From Ruminococcus flavefaciens (lineage in GTDB: Bacteria; Bacillota; Clostridia; Oscillospirales; Ruminococcaceae): a stretch of 64,000 nt of DNA. The stretch's first letter is position 1, and the number at the start of each line of letters is the position of its first letter. Under the pieces are notes generated by a model. It was not told where the DNA came from and made no database searches. It saw only the letters and a list, made by a program, of their open reading frames with translations. Positions 18,559 to 26,837 of the stretch are shown in pieces. The DNA lies in NCBI GenBank assembly GCA_002310115.1, contig DBYI01000037.1, positions 1 through 64,000 of the forward strand, read 5' to 3'. The position numbers and the translations under genes were made by a program.

Positions 18559-19455
18559 CTAAAGTTCTCCTTCTCCCCACCACGGAACCTGCGGAACAAT
18601 CTCGTCCTGCTCACCATTTTCGCGTCTGAACGCGCCCTGCGTCCACTCCTCAACATTTGGATCCATATACTTTATATAGTTAGTAATGGTCTTAGCGAGA
18701 ACAAGCAAAAGGGTAAGTGGAATCTGATGCGTATAACCGTATAATATAATCGGCTGGTCAGCTATATCTGCCGAAACACGCCAGACAAGCCCGAATCTGT
18801 CAAGCCTATCGATGATATGCTGTACTTTTTCGAGAGCTATCCCCAACTTGTCTGATATCATCGCAGTTGAAAACATCTTGTTTCTCACACTTGCACCTAG
18901 ATAGCTTATAATACTAATAGCATCGTCATCAGCAAGAGTGTTGAAAAGTCGAATCATATTCGTGGTATCACCGAAGTAGGAATTTACACCGTTCTCAGGG
19001 ATCTCTAGAAAGCAGAAATAACGGAGATCCCTGCTCAGCCGTGAAAGTGCCAGTTCACGGTCGGTTTTAAGTCCTGCGTAAGTCTCGTGCTCATAACTGT
19101 CGCGGAGCTTTGCAACGGTGTCGTTGTTGGGATTGCAGGCACAGAGAGCGGTATACATAATCTTCATGAACTTTTCGGAGCGATTTTCGGGAAGTGTCGC
19201 TCTCATCTCATCATCTACGAGTTGCTCTATATCTCTTTCACTGCTCATTACCTTTACGCCGAAAAGTGAATCAAGAGAGGTATTCAGTTCCTTAGCGAGC
19301 TGTGGTAGTAATTCACCGTCGGGATAGCTGGAATTTTCCCACTTGGAAACTGCCTGCGGTGAAACATTCATTCGAGCCGCAAGCTGTTCCTGTGTAAGCC
19401 CGAGGGCTTTTCTGCGCTTTACAAGGTTGATTCTGAAAATGCTGTTTTTATCCAT
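18559..19455 (-). CDS. XRE-family transcriptional regulator with C-terminal winged-helix-like region
   Basis: DNA-binding regulator, 298 residues. Residues 8-62 are a Cro/CI-type HTH (RRKALGLTQEQLAARMNVSPQAVSKWENSSYP). The remainder is mostly helical and includes a second HTH-like segment (MISDKLGIALEKVQHIIDRLDRFGLVWRV). No membrane segment. It sits between the GH44 gene and a divergent ABC transporter. Its own promoter contains a near-palindrome inside the -35/-10 spacer and a perfect copy upstream, which points to autoregulation. Control of GH44 is suggested by position only. Confidence 0.85.
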   Translation of the reverse strand: MDKNSIFRINLVKRRKALGLTQEQLAARMNVSPQAVSKWENSSYPDGELLPQLAKELNTSLDSLFGVKVMSSERDIEQLVDDEMRATLPENRSEKFMKIMYTALCACNPNNDTVAKLRDSYEHETYAGLKTDRELALSRLSRDLRYFCFLEIPENGVNSYFGDTTNMIRLFNTLADDDAISIISYLGASVRNKMFSTAMISDKLGIALEKVQHIIDRLDRFGLVWRVSADIADQPIILYGYTHQIPLTLLLVLAKTITNYIKYMDPNVEEWTQGAFRRENGEQDEIVPQVPWWGEGEL

Positions 19456-19491
19456 GACGCACCGCCCTTTCTCTGTGCTTTCTACATTTAC

Positions 19492-19520
19492 ATTCTACCA
19501 CAACGCATAGTTGAGTTCAA
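19492..19520 (-). promoter_or_regulatory. Promoter of the XRE regulator
   Basis: Minus-strand TTGAAC (19520-19515), 17 bases, TAGAAT (19497-19492). The spacer is filled by operator-like sequence 1. Confidence 0.75.
19500..19514. promoter_or_regulatory. Putative XRE operator 1, inside promoter spacer
   Basis: ACAACGCATAGTTGA, identical at 11 of 15 positions to the perfect palindrome at 19542-19556. It covers exactly the spacer bases between the -35 and -10 boxes plus none of the hexamers, a classic repressor position. Confidence 0.6.
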
Positions 19521-19541
19521 GCGAATAATAATAGATTTTTT

Positions 19542-19556
19542 ACAACTAATAGTTGT
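19542..19556. promoter_or_regulatory. Putative XRE operator 2, perfect palindrome
   Basis: ACAACTAATAGTTGT, a perfect 15-bp palindrome whose centre is 42 bases (four helical turns) from operator 1. Confidence 0.6.
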
Positions 19557-19654
19557 ATTTGTAATAACAATCATTTAAAGTTTGAATTCTAATGACCATA
19601 TCTGCCATGTTCTCTACAAAACAATTATAAAACCTATTAGTTCTCAATACTCTC

Positions 19655-19683
19655 TTGAATTAAATGAATATAAGTGTTAAAAT
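19655..19683 (+). promoter_or_regulatory. Promoter of the ABC transporter/two-component operon
   Basis: TTGAAT (19655-19660), 17 bases, TAAAAT (19678-19683), about 95 bases before the permease start. Confidence 0.65.
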
Positions 19684-19779
19684 CATTATATGTAATATAG
19701 ACACAACCGAAAAAATACATTTAAGGATTATTTAATAATTCCCATGCTAAGATAAAAACACAGAAAGCGAGGGGGTAAT

Positions 19780-22149
19780 ATGTATCTAAGAATACTCAAA
19801 AAAGACCTTAAACGAAAAAAGACAATGAACATCATTCTTCTGCTGTTTGTAATACTTGCGACCATGTTTGCGGCAAGCAGCGTAAACAATATTATAACCG
19901 TTCTGAACGGTCTTGATTATTACTTTGAGAAAGCTGATATGAGTGACCATTTCGTTTTAACGCTCAATAACAACAGAGATGAGATTGAAGATTTTCTTAA
20001 TAATCAGCCAAACGTCAAGGACTATCGCGTAGAGGAGCAGCTTTTCTTTAATGACACAGCACTTTCCAGTAATGGAAAAAAGCTGACTGAACTCAAGAAC
20101 TCTGCTCTACTTCTTTCAATTGATAACGGGAAATTAAATTACTTTGATAAGGATAACAAGATATTGAATGAAGTTCCAGAGGGCTATGCTTACTTCACAG
20201 GTAGCCTTCCTACAAAAGCAGACCTTAAGGTCGGTGATGAGTTTCAGACAAAGCTTGGCAATACAGAACTCACTTTCAAATACGCAGGTATCGCAAAGGA
20301 TGCCTTCTTCGGCTCTGAAATGTTTAATAACCCACGTTTGATAGTCAACAATACGGATTATGAAAAGTTTACGGCAGATGAAAAGGTAAGAGAAAACAAT
20401 AGCGGAATTATTTTCTATATCAACGGTTATGATAAAAACACTCTTGAATCCGACCTTTCGGACATTCCAAGCGTTAACTTTAATAAAGGAATATCCATAG
20501 TAAAAACAAGCTACATAATGAATATTATCGTAGCAGGAATGCTTCTGATAGTAAGCGTGTGCTTGATAATCGTTTCATTCGTTGTTCTTCGGTTCACCAT
20601 AAGTTTTACTTTAAATGAAGAGTTCCGTGAGATAGGCGTTATGAAAGCTCTTGGTCTGCGAAACAGTTCCGTTCGCGGACTGTATCTTGTGAAATATCTT
20701 GGTATTGCAGTTATCGGTGCATTTACAGGACTTCTGCTGAGTATCCCATTTGGAAACACGCTTATGAAATCTGTAAGCGACAATATGGTACTTGGAAACG
20801 ATAACGCTCTGTTAATAAATATTGCCTGCAGCATTATAGTAATCCTTATAATCATGCTTTTCTCCTGGAGATGTACTCACAAAATAAAGATTCTTTCTCC
20901 TATCGACGCAGTAAGAAGCGGTCAGACAGGAGAAAGGTTTAAAAAAAGAGGACTGATCTGCCTAGGTAAAAGCAAGCTGGGTGTAACTAAATTTCTTGCA
21001 CTTAACGATGTTTTCAGTAGCCCAAAGCAATTCTGCGTAATGACAGTTATATTCACGGTGTGTCTGCTCCTGATAATGACACTTGCCAACACAGCAAATA
21101 CTCTTTCAAGCAGTAGGCTTCTACCATTATTCGGTGCCCAAGAAAGCGATGCATATATTACAGATGTTGATATGATAGCAAAGATAATGACAGGTGAAAT
21201 GTCCTATAATGAAATTAATGAGGATATCGCAAAAAAGCTTTCAGAAAACGGTATGCCCTGCAAGATTACTTCAGAAGCTCTGATATTCCCATCTATTGAG
21301 GCAAATGGCAAAAAATGCTCACCTGCTTTCACATACAACAAAAACTCAAAATCATCCGATTATATGTATTCTGAGGGCTATGCTCCGAAATACGCAAACG
21401 AAATAGCGCTCACCACGCCCTTAGCAGAAAAGTTAGGCGTAAGTATAGGTGACAATGTAAAGATAACTATTGACGGAAAAAGCGACAATTATATTGTTTC
21501 AGCACTTTCACAGAGCATGATACAGTTCGGTGAATCTGGAAAATTCCACGAAAGCACTAATATTCCTGATGAAATGATCAAGCAGGTATTGGGTTTTCAG
21601 GTAGATTTCGACGATTCTCCAGACAAATCGGAGTCAGAAAGACGAATAGAAAAAATGAAAGATATTCTGAACACAGAATATGTTACTGATTCAGACGGCT
21701 TCGTTATGACGTGCATAGGAGAAGGCGTAAAAGATACCATTAACAGTGTTAAGCTCATGGTAATACTAATTACAGCGGTGATAGTCATTATGATTTCTGT
21801 GCTTATGGAGCGTTCCTTCATCTCAAAGGAAAAACCTGAAATAGCACTTATGAAAGCAATCGGCTTCAAGACGAAATCTGTCATTGCTCAACATATCATG
21901 CGATTTGCTATTGTTGCAGCATTCGCCTCCGTGATATCCATAGCGCTCTGTTCACCTTTCACAAAGCTCTGCATAAATCCAATTTTTAGTATAATGGGTG
22001 CTATAGATGGAGTAGAATACAACATAAAGCCAATTGAAGTATATATTATTTACCCAATAATTGTTTTTACAGCCACACTGATTGGTGCGTACTTTACTGC
22101 GATATACATGAAAACAATAAAGGCTTCGGACACATCCGATATAGAATAA
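19780..22149 (+). CDS. FtsX/MacB-type ABC transporter permease
   Basis: Membrane subunit of an ABC transporter, 789 residues, with an N-terminal transmembrane helix, a large outside domain and two FtsX cores of three to four helices each (about 245-375 and 650-780), the layout of peptide-antibiotic exporters and lipoprotein movers. ATG follows GAGGGGG. Twelve bases separate it from the ATPase gene. With the adjacent response regulator and histidine kinase it forms a detoxification-type module like those known for antimicrobial peptides; the ligand is unknown. Confidence 0.88.
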   Translation: MYLRILKKDLKRKKTMNIILLLFVILATMFAASSVNNIITVLNGLDYYFEKADMSDHFVLTLNNNRDEIEDFLNNQPNVKDYRVEEQLFFNDTALSSNGKKLTELKNSALLLSIDNGKLNYFDKDNKILNEVPEGYAYFTGSLPTKADLKVGDEFQTKLGNTELTFKYAGIAKDAFFGSEMFNNPRLIVNNTDYEKFTADEKVRENNSGIIFYINGYDKNTLESDLSDIPSVNFNKGISIVKTSYIMNIIVAGMLLIVSVCLIIVSFVVLRFTISFTLNEEFREIGVMKALGLRNSSVRGLYLVKYLGIAVIGAFTGLLLSIPFGNTLMKSVSDNMVLGNDNALLINIACSIIVILIIMLFSWRCTHKIKILSPIDAVRSGQTGERFKKRGLICLGKSKLGVTKFLALNDVFSSPKQFCVMTVIFTVCLLLIMTLANTANTLSSSRLLPLFGAQESDAYITDVDMIAKIMTGEMSYNEINEDIAKKLSENGMPCKITSEALIFPSIEANGKKCSPAFTYNKNSKSSDYMYSEGYAPKYANEIALTTPLAEKLGVSIGDNVKITIDGKSDNYIVSALSQSMIQFGESGKFHESTNIPDEMIKQVLGFQVDFDDSPDKSESERRIEKMKDILNTEYVTDSDGFVMTCIGEGVKDTINSVKLMVILITAVIVIMISVLMERSFISKEKPEIALMKAIGFKTKSVIAQHIMRFAIVAAFASVISIALCSPFTKLCINPIFSIMGAIDGVEYNIKPIEVYIIYPIIVFTATLIGAYFTAIYMKTIKASDTSDIE

Positions 22150-22161
22150 AGGAGAAGAGAT

Positions 22162-22923
22162 ATGAATACTGCTGTTCTTGAGGTCAAGGACCTATGTAAG
22201 ACATATATAATCAACAAAAGGCAGAACAATGTTCTGAGAAACATCAGTTTTCGCATTGACAAGGGAGAAATGGTAGCAGTTATGGGCCCATCTGGCTCTG
22301 GAAAATCCACTCTGCTGTACACAGTTTCGGGGATGGATAAAATGACTGCAGGCAGCGTCATCTTCTGCGGCAAGAACCTCGCAGACATGAACGAAAATGA
22401 CCTTGCAGGAATGCGCCTAGATGACATGGGATTCATTTTTCAGCAGATGTATATGATGAAAAATCTTTCTATCATCGATAATATTATTCTTCCTGCAGTA
22501 AAGTCTAGAAAGAATAATGACAGCCACAAAGAAATCGCCAAGCGAGGCAGAGAACTAATGCATAAGCTAGGAATCAGTGAGATAAGCGAAAACGACATAA
22601 ACGAAGTTTCCGGTGGTCAGCTCCAAAGAGCCTGTATATGCCGCAGCATGATAAACAATCCCTATATGATATTTGCTGACGAGCCCACTGGGGCTCTAAA
22701 CAGAACAGCTTCCGATGAAGTAATGGAAGAACTCACAAAGCTAAATGAAAACGGTACAACTGTAATGCTTGTCACACACGATGCAAAAGTAGCTGCCAGA
22801 TGCTCAAGGATACTTTTTATAGTTGACGGAAACATTAAGGGCGAGTATAATGTTAACAGGAAGCTTTCGCTCTATGAGCGTGAAAGAGCACTTAATAACT
22901 GGCTTCTGGAAATGGGTTGGTAA
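22162..22923 (+). CDS. ABC transporter ATP-binding protein (MacB/LolD type)
   Basis: ATPase partner of the preceding permease, 253 residues. Walker A GPSGSGKST, Q-loop FIFQQMY, signature EVSGGQLQRACI, Walker B MIFADEPTGAL and switch His LVTHD are all present. Ribosome site AAAGGAGAAGAG before ATG. One base separates its stop from the response-regulator start, so translation is coupled. Confidence 0.93.
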   Translation: MNTAVLEVKDLCKTYIINKRQNNVLRNISFRIDKGEMVAVMGPSGSGKSTLLYTVSGMDKMTAGSVIFCGKNLADMNENDLAGMRLDDMGFIFQQMYMMKNLSIIDNIILPAVKSRKNNDSHKEIAKRGRELMHKLGISEISENDINEVSGGQLQRACICRSMINNPYMIFADEPTGALNRTASDEVMEELTKLNENGTTVMLVTHDAKVAARCSRILFIVDGNIKGEYNVNRKLSLYERERALNNWLLEMGW

Positions 22924-22924
22924 A

Positions 22925-23590
22925 ATGGTTGATATACTTATCGTTGAAGATAATGATGAGCTTTGCAGTTTGCTGTGCGATTTCCTTCGCAGTGAGGATT
23001 ACACTGTAAGTACTGCCTCTTCAGCTGAAAAAGCCTTGTCCCTGTTTGAAAAATATGGGGCAAGACTTGTCCTGCTTGATATAATGCTTCCCGGAATGGA
23101 CGGCTTTGCAGTATGCAGAAAAATAAGAGAAAAAGACAATACTCCAATCATCATGCTTACCGCAAGAACAGATAAAGAAGACAAGCTAAATGGCATTCTC
23201 CTCGGAGCTGATGACTACATCGAAAAGCCCTATGATATTGATATACTCATTGCAAAGGTAAAGGGCATCTTCAGGCGCAGACTTGCCATTGATAAACTTA
23301 CTGAAGGAGATTTAGTCCTTGATCTTGCAAATGGCACTGTAGAAAAGAATGGAAGTTCCATAAGCATGACTACTAAAGAGTTCGAGCTTCTCCACCTGCT
23401 TATCGCAAATAAGGGGCAAACTCTCGGAAAGAACTTTATTTTCAATAGAATATGGGGAACTGATAGCGAATCCGAACCACAGACACTAACCGTACATATA
23501 AAATGGCTAAGAGAAAAAGTCGAGGATGATTCTAAAAATCCACGAAGGATAATCACCGTATGGGGCAAAGGCTACCGCTGGGAGGACTGA
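22925..23590 (+). CDS. OmpR/PhoB-family response regulator
   Basis: 221 residues. Receiver domain with acidic pocket (IVEDND), phospho-acceptor Asp in LVLLDIMLPGMDG, conserved Thr in MLTART and Lys in YIEKPYD; C-terminal winged helix with TTKEFELLHLL and the WGxGYRW end. The start was taken at 22925, right after the ATPase stop; a longer frame from 22823 would overlap the ATPase by 100 bases. It probably activates the transporter operon in response to the adjacent kinase. Confidence 0.92.
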   Translation: MVDILIVEDNDELCSLLCDFLRSEDYTVSTASSAEKALSLFEKYGARLVLLDIMLPGMDGFAVCRKIREKDNTPIIMLTARTDKEDKLNGILLGADDYIEKPYDIDILIAKVKGIFRRRLAIDKLTEGDLVLDLANGTVEKNGSSISMTTKEFELLHLLIANKGQTLGKNFIFNRIWGTDSESEPQTLTVHIKWLREKVEDDSKNPRRIITVWGKGYRWED

Positions 23591-23591
23591 T

Positions 23592-24821
23592 ATGAAAAGC
23601 TTTGACAGGATAGTGGCTGTTTTTTTGGCTCTTATGGCTGTTTCTTTCATAGCCGTTAATATAATATTGCTTAAACAGAACAAATCGAACATACCCATGT
23701 ATAAAGTCGAAGTCAACCGAATCAAACAGGAACTTCTAATGGGCAGACAGGCTAGCGCAGATAATTATCCTAATATAATTGGAATTTATGAGTATAACGG
23801 AGAAAGCGACTTTTACAGTTCTGATAATGAGTATACCATATGTGAAATAAATAATAAACTTTATCGTATAGAATATATTGACAAACCGCCCCAAAACAAC
23901 ACCTTTCTCATAACGATTGACATAGTTCTGGCAGCTTTTACGCTTATCATATTTGTAGCATTTATCTATATCAGACAAACGATCCTAAAGCCATTTAATG
24001 AACTCAACAGTCTGCCCGAACAGCTTTCAAAAAGGAATCTCGTACTTCCGCTAAAAGAGCACAAAAGCAGGTATTTCGGCAAGTTCATATGGGGACTGGA
24101 TATGCTCCGACATGAACTTGAAAATTCCCGTCAGAAAGAGCTTGAATATGCAAAAAACGAAAAAACCTTCCTGCTTTCACTATCACACGACATAAAAACT
24201 CCACTTTCCGCAATAAAGCTCTATTCAAAAGCACTTTCAAAAGGAATATATTCCTCTCCCGAAAAACAACTCATTGCGGCTGAAAGCATAAACGAAAAAG
24301 CAGATGAAATAGAAAAGATAGTCAGCGAGCTTTCAAGCAGTCTCAGCGGCGATATTATGGATTTTGAAGTTTGCTGTACCGAATTTTATCTGTCAGACGT
24401 GATCAACAGAATAGAAAAGTATTACAGCGACAAGCTCTCAGTAACAGGAACTTCATTTAGTATCAGAGAATACAGCAACTGTATACTACGAGGCGACGCC
24501 GACAGGCTCGAGGAGGTATTGCAGAATATCATAGAAAATGCCGTAAAATATGGTGACGGTAACAGAATTGTTCTAAGCTTTTCCGATGAAGAGAACTGCC
24601 GCCTTATAACCGTAATTAATACAGGTTGCACTCTATCTGATAAAGAACTTCCACATATTTTCGACAGCTTCTGGCGTGGCTCAAATGCAGGTTTTCAACA
24701 GGGCAGCGGTCTAGGACTATACATTTGCCGAAGGCTCATGGAACTCATGGGAGGAAGTATATACGCAGAAACTGAAGATAATCTAATAAAAATAACTGCT
24801 GTGTGTCAAAAACAGAATTGA
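23592..24821 (+). CDS. Membrane sensor histidine kinase
   Basis: 409 residues: transmembrane helix (about 9-28), short outside domain (about 100 residues, low similarity), second helix (about 105-127), HisKA with phospho-His in LSLSHDIKTPLSAIKLYSKAL, and ATPase domain with N box NIIENAVKYG, G1 region FDSFWRG and G2 GSGLGLYICRRL. It starts one base after the response-regulator stop and is the last gene of the four-gene operon before a terminator. Confidence 0.92.
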   Translation: MKSFDRIVAVFLALMAVSFIAVNIILLKQNKSNIPMYKVEVNRIKQELLMGRQASADNYPNIIGIYEYNGESDFYSSDNEYTICEINNKLYRIEYIDKPPQNNTFLITIDIVLAAFTLIIFVAFIYIRQTILKPFNELNSLPEQLSKRNLVLPLKEHKSRYFGKFIWGLDMLRHELENSRQKELEYAKNEKTFLLSLSHDIKTPLSAIKLYSKALSKGIYSSPEKQLIAAESINEKADEIEKIVSELSSSLSGDIMDFEVCCTEFYLSDVINRIEKYYSDKLSVTGTSFSIREYSNCILRGDADRLEEVLQNIIENAVKYGDGNRIVLSFSDEENCRLITVINTGCTLSDKELPHIFDSFWRGSNAGFQQGSGLGLYICRRLMELMGGSIYAETEDNLIKITAVCQKQN

Positions 24822-24853
24822 TTCTTATAGCTAAATATACCATAATAAATAGA

Positions 24854-24884
24854 TAACCGCTCCAATTTAAATTAGGAGCGGTTA
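24854..24884. terminator. Bidirectional terminator
   Basis: Perfect 10-bp inverted repeat TAACCGCTCC / GGAGCGGTTA with an 11-base loop between converging genes. Confidence 0.8.
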
Positions 24885-24893
24885 TTACTTACA

Positions 24894-26810
24894 CTATCTT
24901 TTCTTCCGGCTGGGTTTTGACATTTTCTGCTCATACATTCTTGTATCACTAATCTTAAGGAAATCCTCAATACTTCCATCCTTGTCTGTCTCACAGAGAT
25001 AAGAACCGTAGCTCATTTCAATCCTGTATGGCTTGTCATGGTTTTCATTGTATTTTTCACATAAATGCTCAAGCTCACAATTGAAAGCATCTAGCTTTTC
25101 CTGCGAATAGTCAGAAGCATAAATATAAAACTCATCTCCGCCTGCACGGCCTACTATTTCGCCTGATCTGCAACATTCTGTGATTATATGCGCGGTTGTT
25201 TTTATTGCAAAGTCACCCTCATTGTGACCATAAATATCATTGATATGCTTTAGTCCATCCATATCTATTACCATAGTGCATACCATGCTTTTACCGATAA
25301 GACTCTTTATGGCTTTCTGTGAGTACTCATTGAAACCTCTTCGGTTGAATATACCAGTCAACTCGTCATGAATGCTTAGCACCATTTGTTTTTCATATAA
25401 CGCTTTCTGCTGATTATAAAGCTTTTGGATATTGTCGTTTTTCCACAGACGTTCAATGGTCACGGAAAGATTAAGGATAAAAATATTATAGAAATCGCTG
25501 AAAATATCGTCCTCTTTCATCTCTATAAGCGCATATCCGAACATCTTTTCTGCACAGTAAGAACTCATTATATAATAAAAATGCGGGATTTCAGAATCAA
25601 CTGTATTTGGAATAAGACATGATCTTTTTGCTGAATCATCAGGCTTTACATAGGTGTTATTATCATCAATCCATATAACAGGCTTAAAATTATCCGTAGG
25701 ATTATCAAATTCGCTTGAACATGATAATCTGTCATTCTGATCTGTCTGCAAAAACAGGAAAAAAGCTGAATAATCGCCGAAATTTGTTCCACACTTTCTG
25801 AATGTATCCTCAAGTACATCAAGCTGTTCCACTTTATTCAGTTTAAGCATTGCAGCTTCCGCATCATTAAGACAATATCCAAAAAGTCTTACATCATTGT
25901 ATACATCATCTAGATTTTTTGCCTCTGTCTCAAAATCAACTACCTTGCAGCCACATGACTGATCAAATATAGTCCTAGGCGAAACAAATAGCTCGGTATT
26001 TGGGGCTTCTCCGTTTTGCAGACTCACAAGGAGCGACATTGCTTTTTCGGCAATATCCTCACGTTCACGGGTAACACTTGTAAGATGAGGTATAAACTGC
26101 TTTCCTTCCGTTGTGCCGTCAAATCCTGATACAGCTATATCGTTCGGAACTCTAATGCCTCTCAGCTTCAACGCTGAAATTAGAGCTATAGCCATATAGT
26201 CATTGGCACATACTATAGACTGAGGTATCTGGGGACGTGAAAGAAAGAAATCCGCAGCTTCTTCACCTTTATGGAACCAAAAATCACCCTCAAAAATACC
26301 TGCACCATCCTCGGGAAGTCCTTTTTCACGCATAACAGATCTGAACACCTTAAGTCTCAGCTGTGCGTCAGGATGAGTAAGATATCCTGACATAAATCCT
26401 ATTCTTGTGTGATTGTGAACATCAGTGAAATGTTCAATAAGTCTTCTCATACCCGAAGCGTCCTCAAAATCTATATTGTAAAAGCCGTCAACGTGACCAC
26501 TGATAGATATTACAGGACATTTGGCTTCGCGAAGCTTATTGATGACTTTTTCAGCCATAATATTTTCGTTATAGCCCTCTCCATCGAAAATAATGCCATC
26601 AAATTCGTCAAGATCAATATAATCTATGATATCAAGCTCGCATTCACCAAATTCTGTATTATTTTCTCCTATCCTGCCTAGAGAATTGAAGTAAACAATA
26701 TTCATTTTCCTTTTCTTTGCAGCTCTGTTGAAACATAGACAAAGTCCCTCTCTGTATCGGCTCGTTAATGAGCAGCCGAAAAAGGCAATCGTCTTAAGAG
26801 AATTTATCAT
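24894..26810 (-). CDS. Cytoplasmic diguanylate cyclase with LacI-type ligand-binding domain
   Basis: Predicted c-di-GMP synthase controlled by a small ligand. ATG at 26810 is preferred, with GGGAGG about eleven bases upstream; the GTG at 26822 sits directly on that site. Residues 1-280 are a LacI/GalR-type periplasmic-binding fold (IVCANDYMAIALISALKLRGIRVPNDIAVSGFD) without a DNA-binding HTH or signal peptide; a linker region of about 160 residues follows; the C-terminal GGDEF domain keeps DELTGIFNRRGF and RAGGDEFYI. The usual RxxD inhibition site reads RSGE. Its stop and start lie 27 bases from the related EAL gene upstream, so both are likely expressed together. The ligand may be a sugar, by analogy with the fold. 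Confidence 0.88.
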   Translation of the reverse strand: MINSLKTIAFFGCSLTSRYREGLCLCFNRAAKKRKMNIVYFNSLGRIGENNTEFGECELDIIDYIDLDEFDGIIFDGEGYNENIMAEKVINKLREAKCPVISISGHVDGFYNIDFEDASGMRRLIEHFTDVHNHTRIGFMSGYLTHPDAQLRLKVFRSVMREKGLPEDGAGIFEGDFWFHKGEEAADFFLSRPQIPQSIVCANDYMAIALISALKLRGIRVPNDIAVSGFDGTTEGKQFIPHLTSVTREREDIAEKAMSLLVSLQNGEAPNTELFVSPRTIFDQSCGCKVVDFETEAKNLDDVYNDVRLFGYCLNDAEAAMLKLNKVEQLDVLEDTFRKCGTNFGDYSAFFLFLQTDQNDRLSCSSEFDNPTDNFKPVIWIDDNNTYVKPDDSAKRSCLIPNTVDSEIPHFYYIMSSYCAEKMFGYALIEMKEDDIFSDFYNIFILNLSVTIERLWKNDNIQKLYNQQKALYEKQMVLSIHDELTGIFNRRGFNEYSQKAIKSLIGKSMVCTMVIDMDGLKHINDIYGHNEGDFAIKTTAHIITECCRSGEIVGRAGGDEFYIYASDYSQEKLDAFNCELEHLCEKYNENHDKPYRIEMSYGSYLCETDKDGSIEDFLKISDTRMYEQKMSKPSRKKR

Positions 26811-26837
26811 ACTCCTCTTCACCTCCCATTTTCCTAA

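Noticed and set aside
22823..22924. N-terminal extension of the response regulator
   Set aside because: It would overlap the ATPase gene by 100 bases; the ATG at 22925 gives the standard receiver start.
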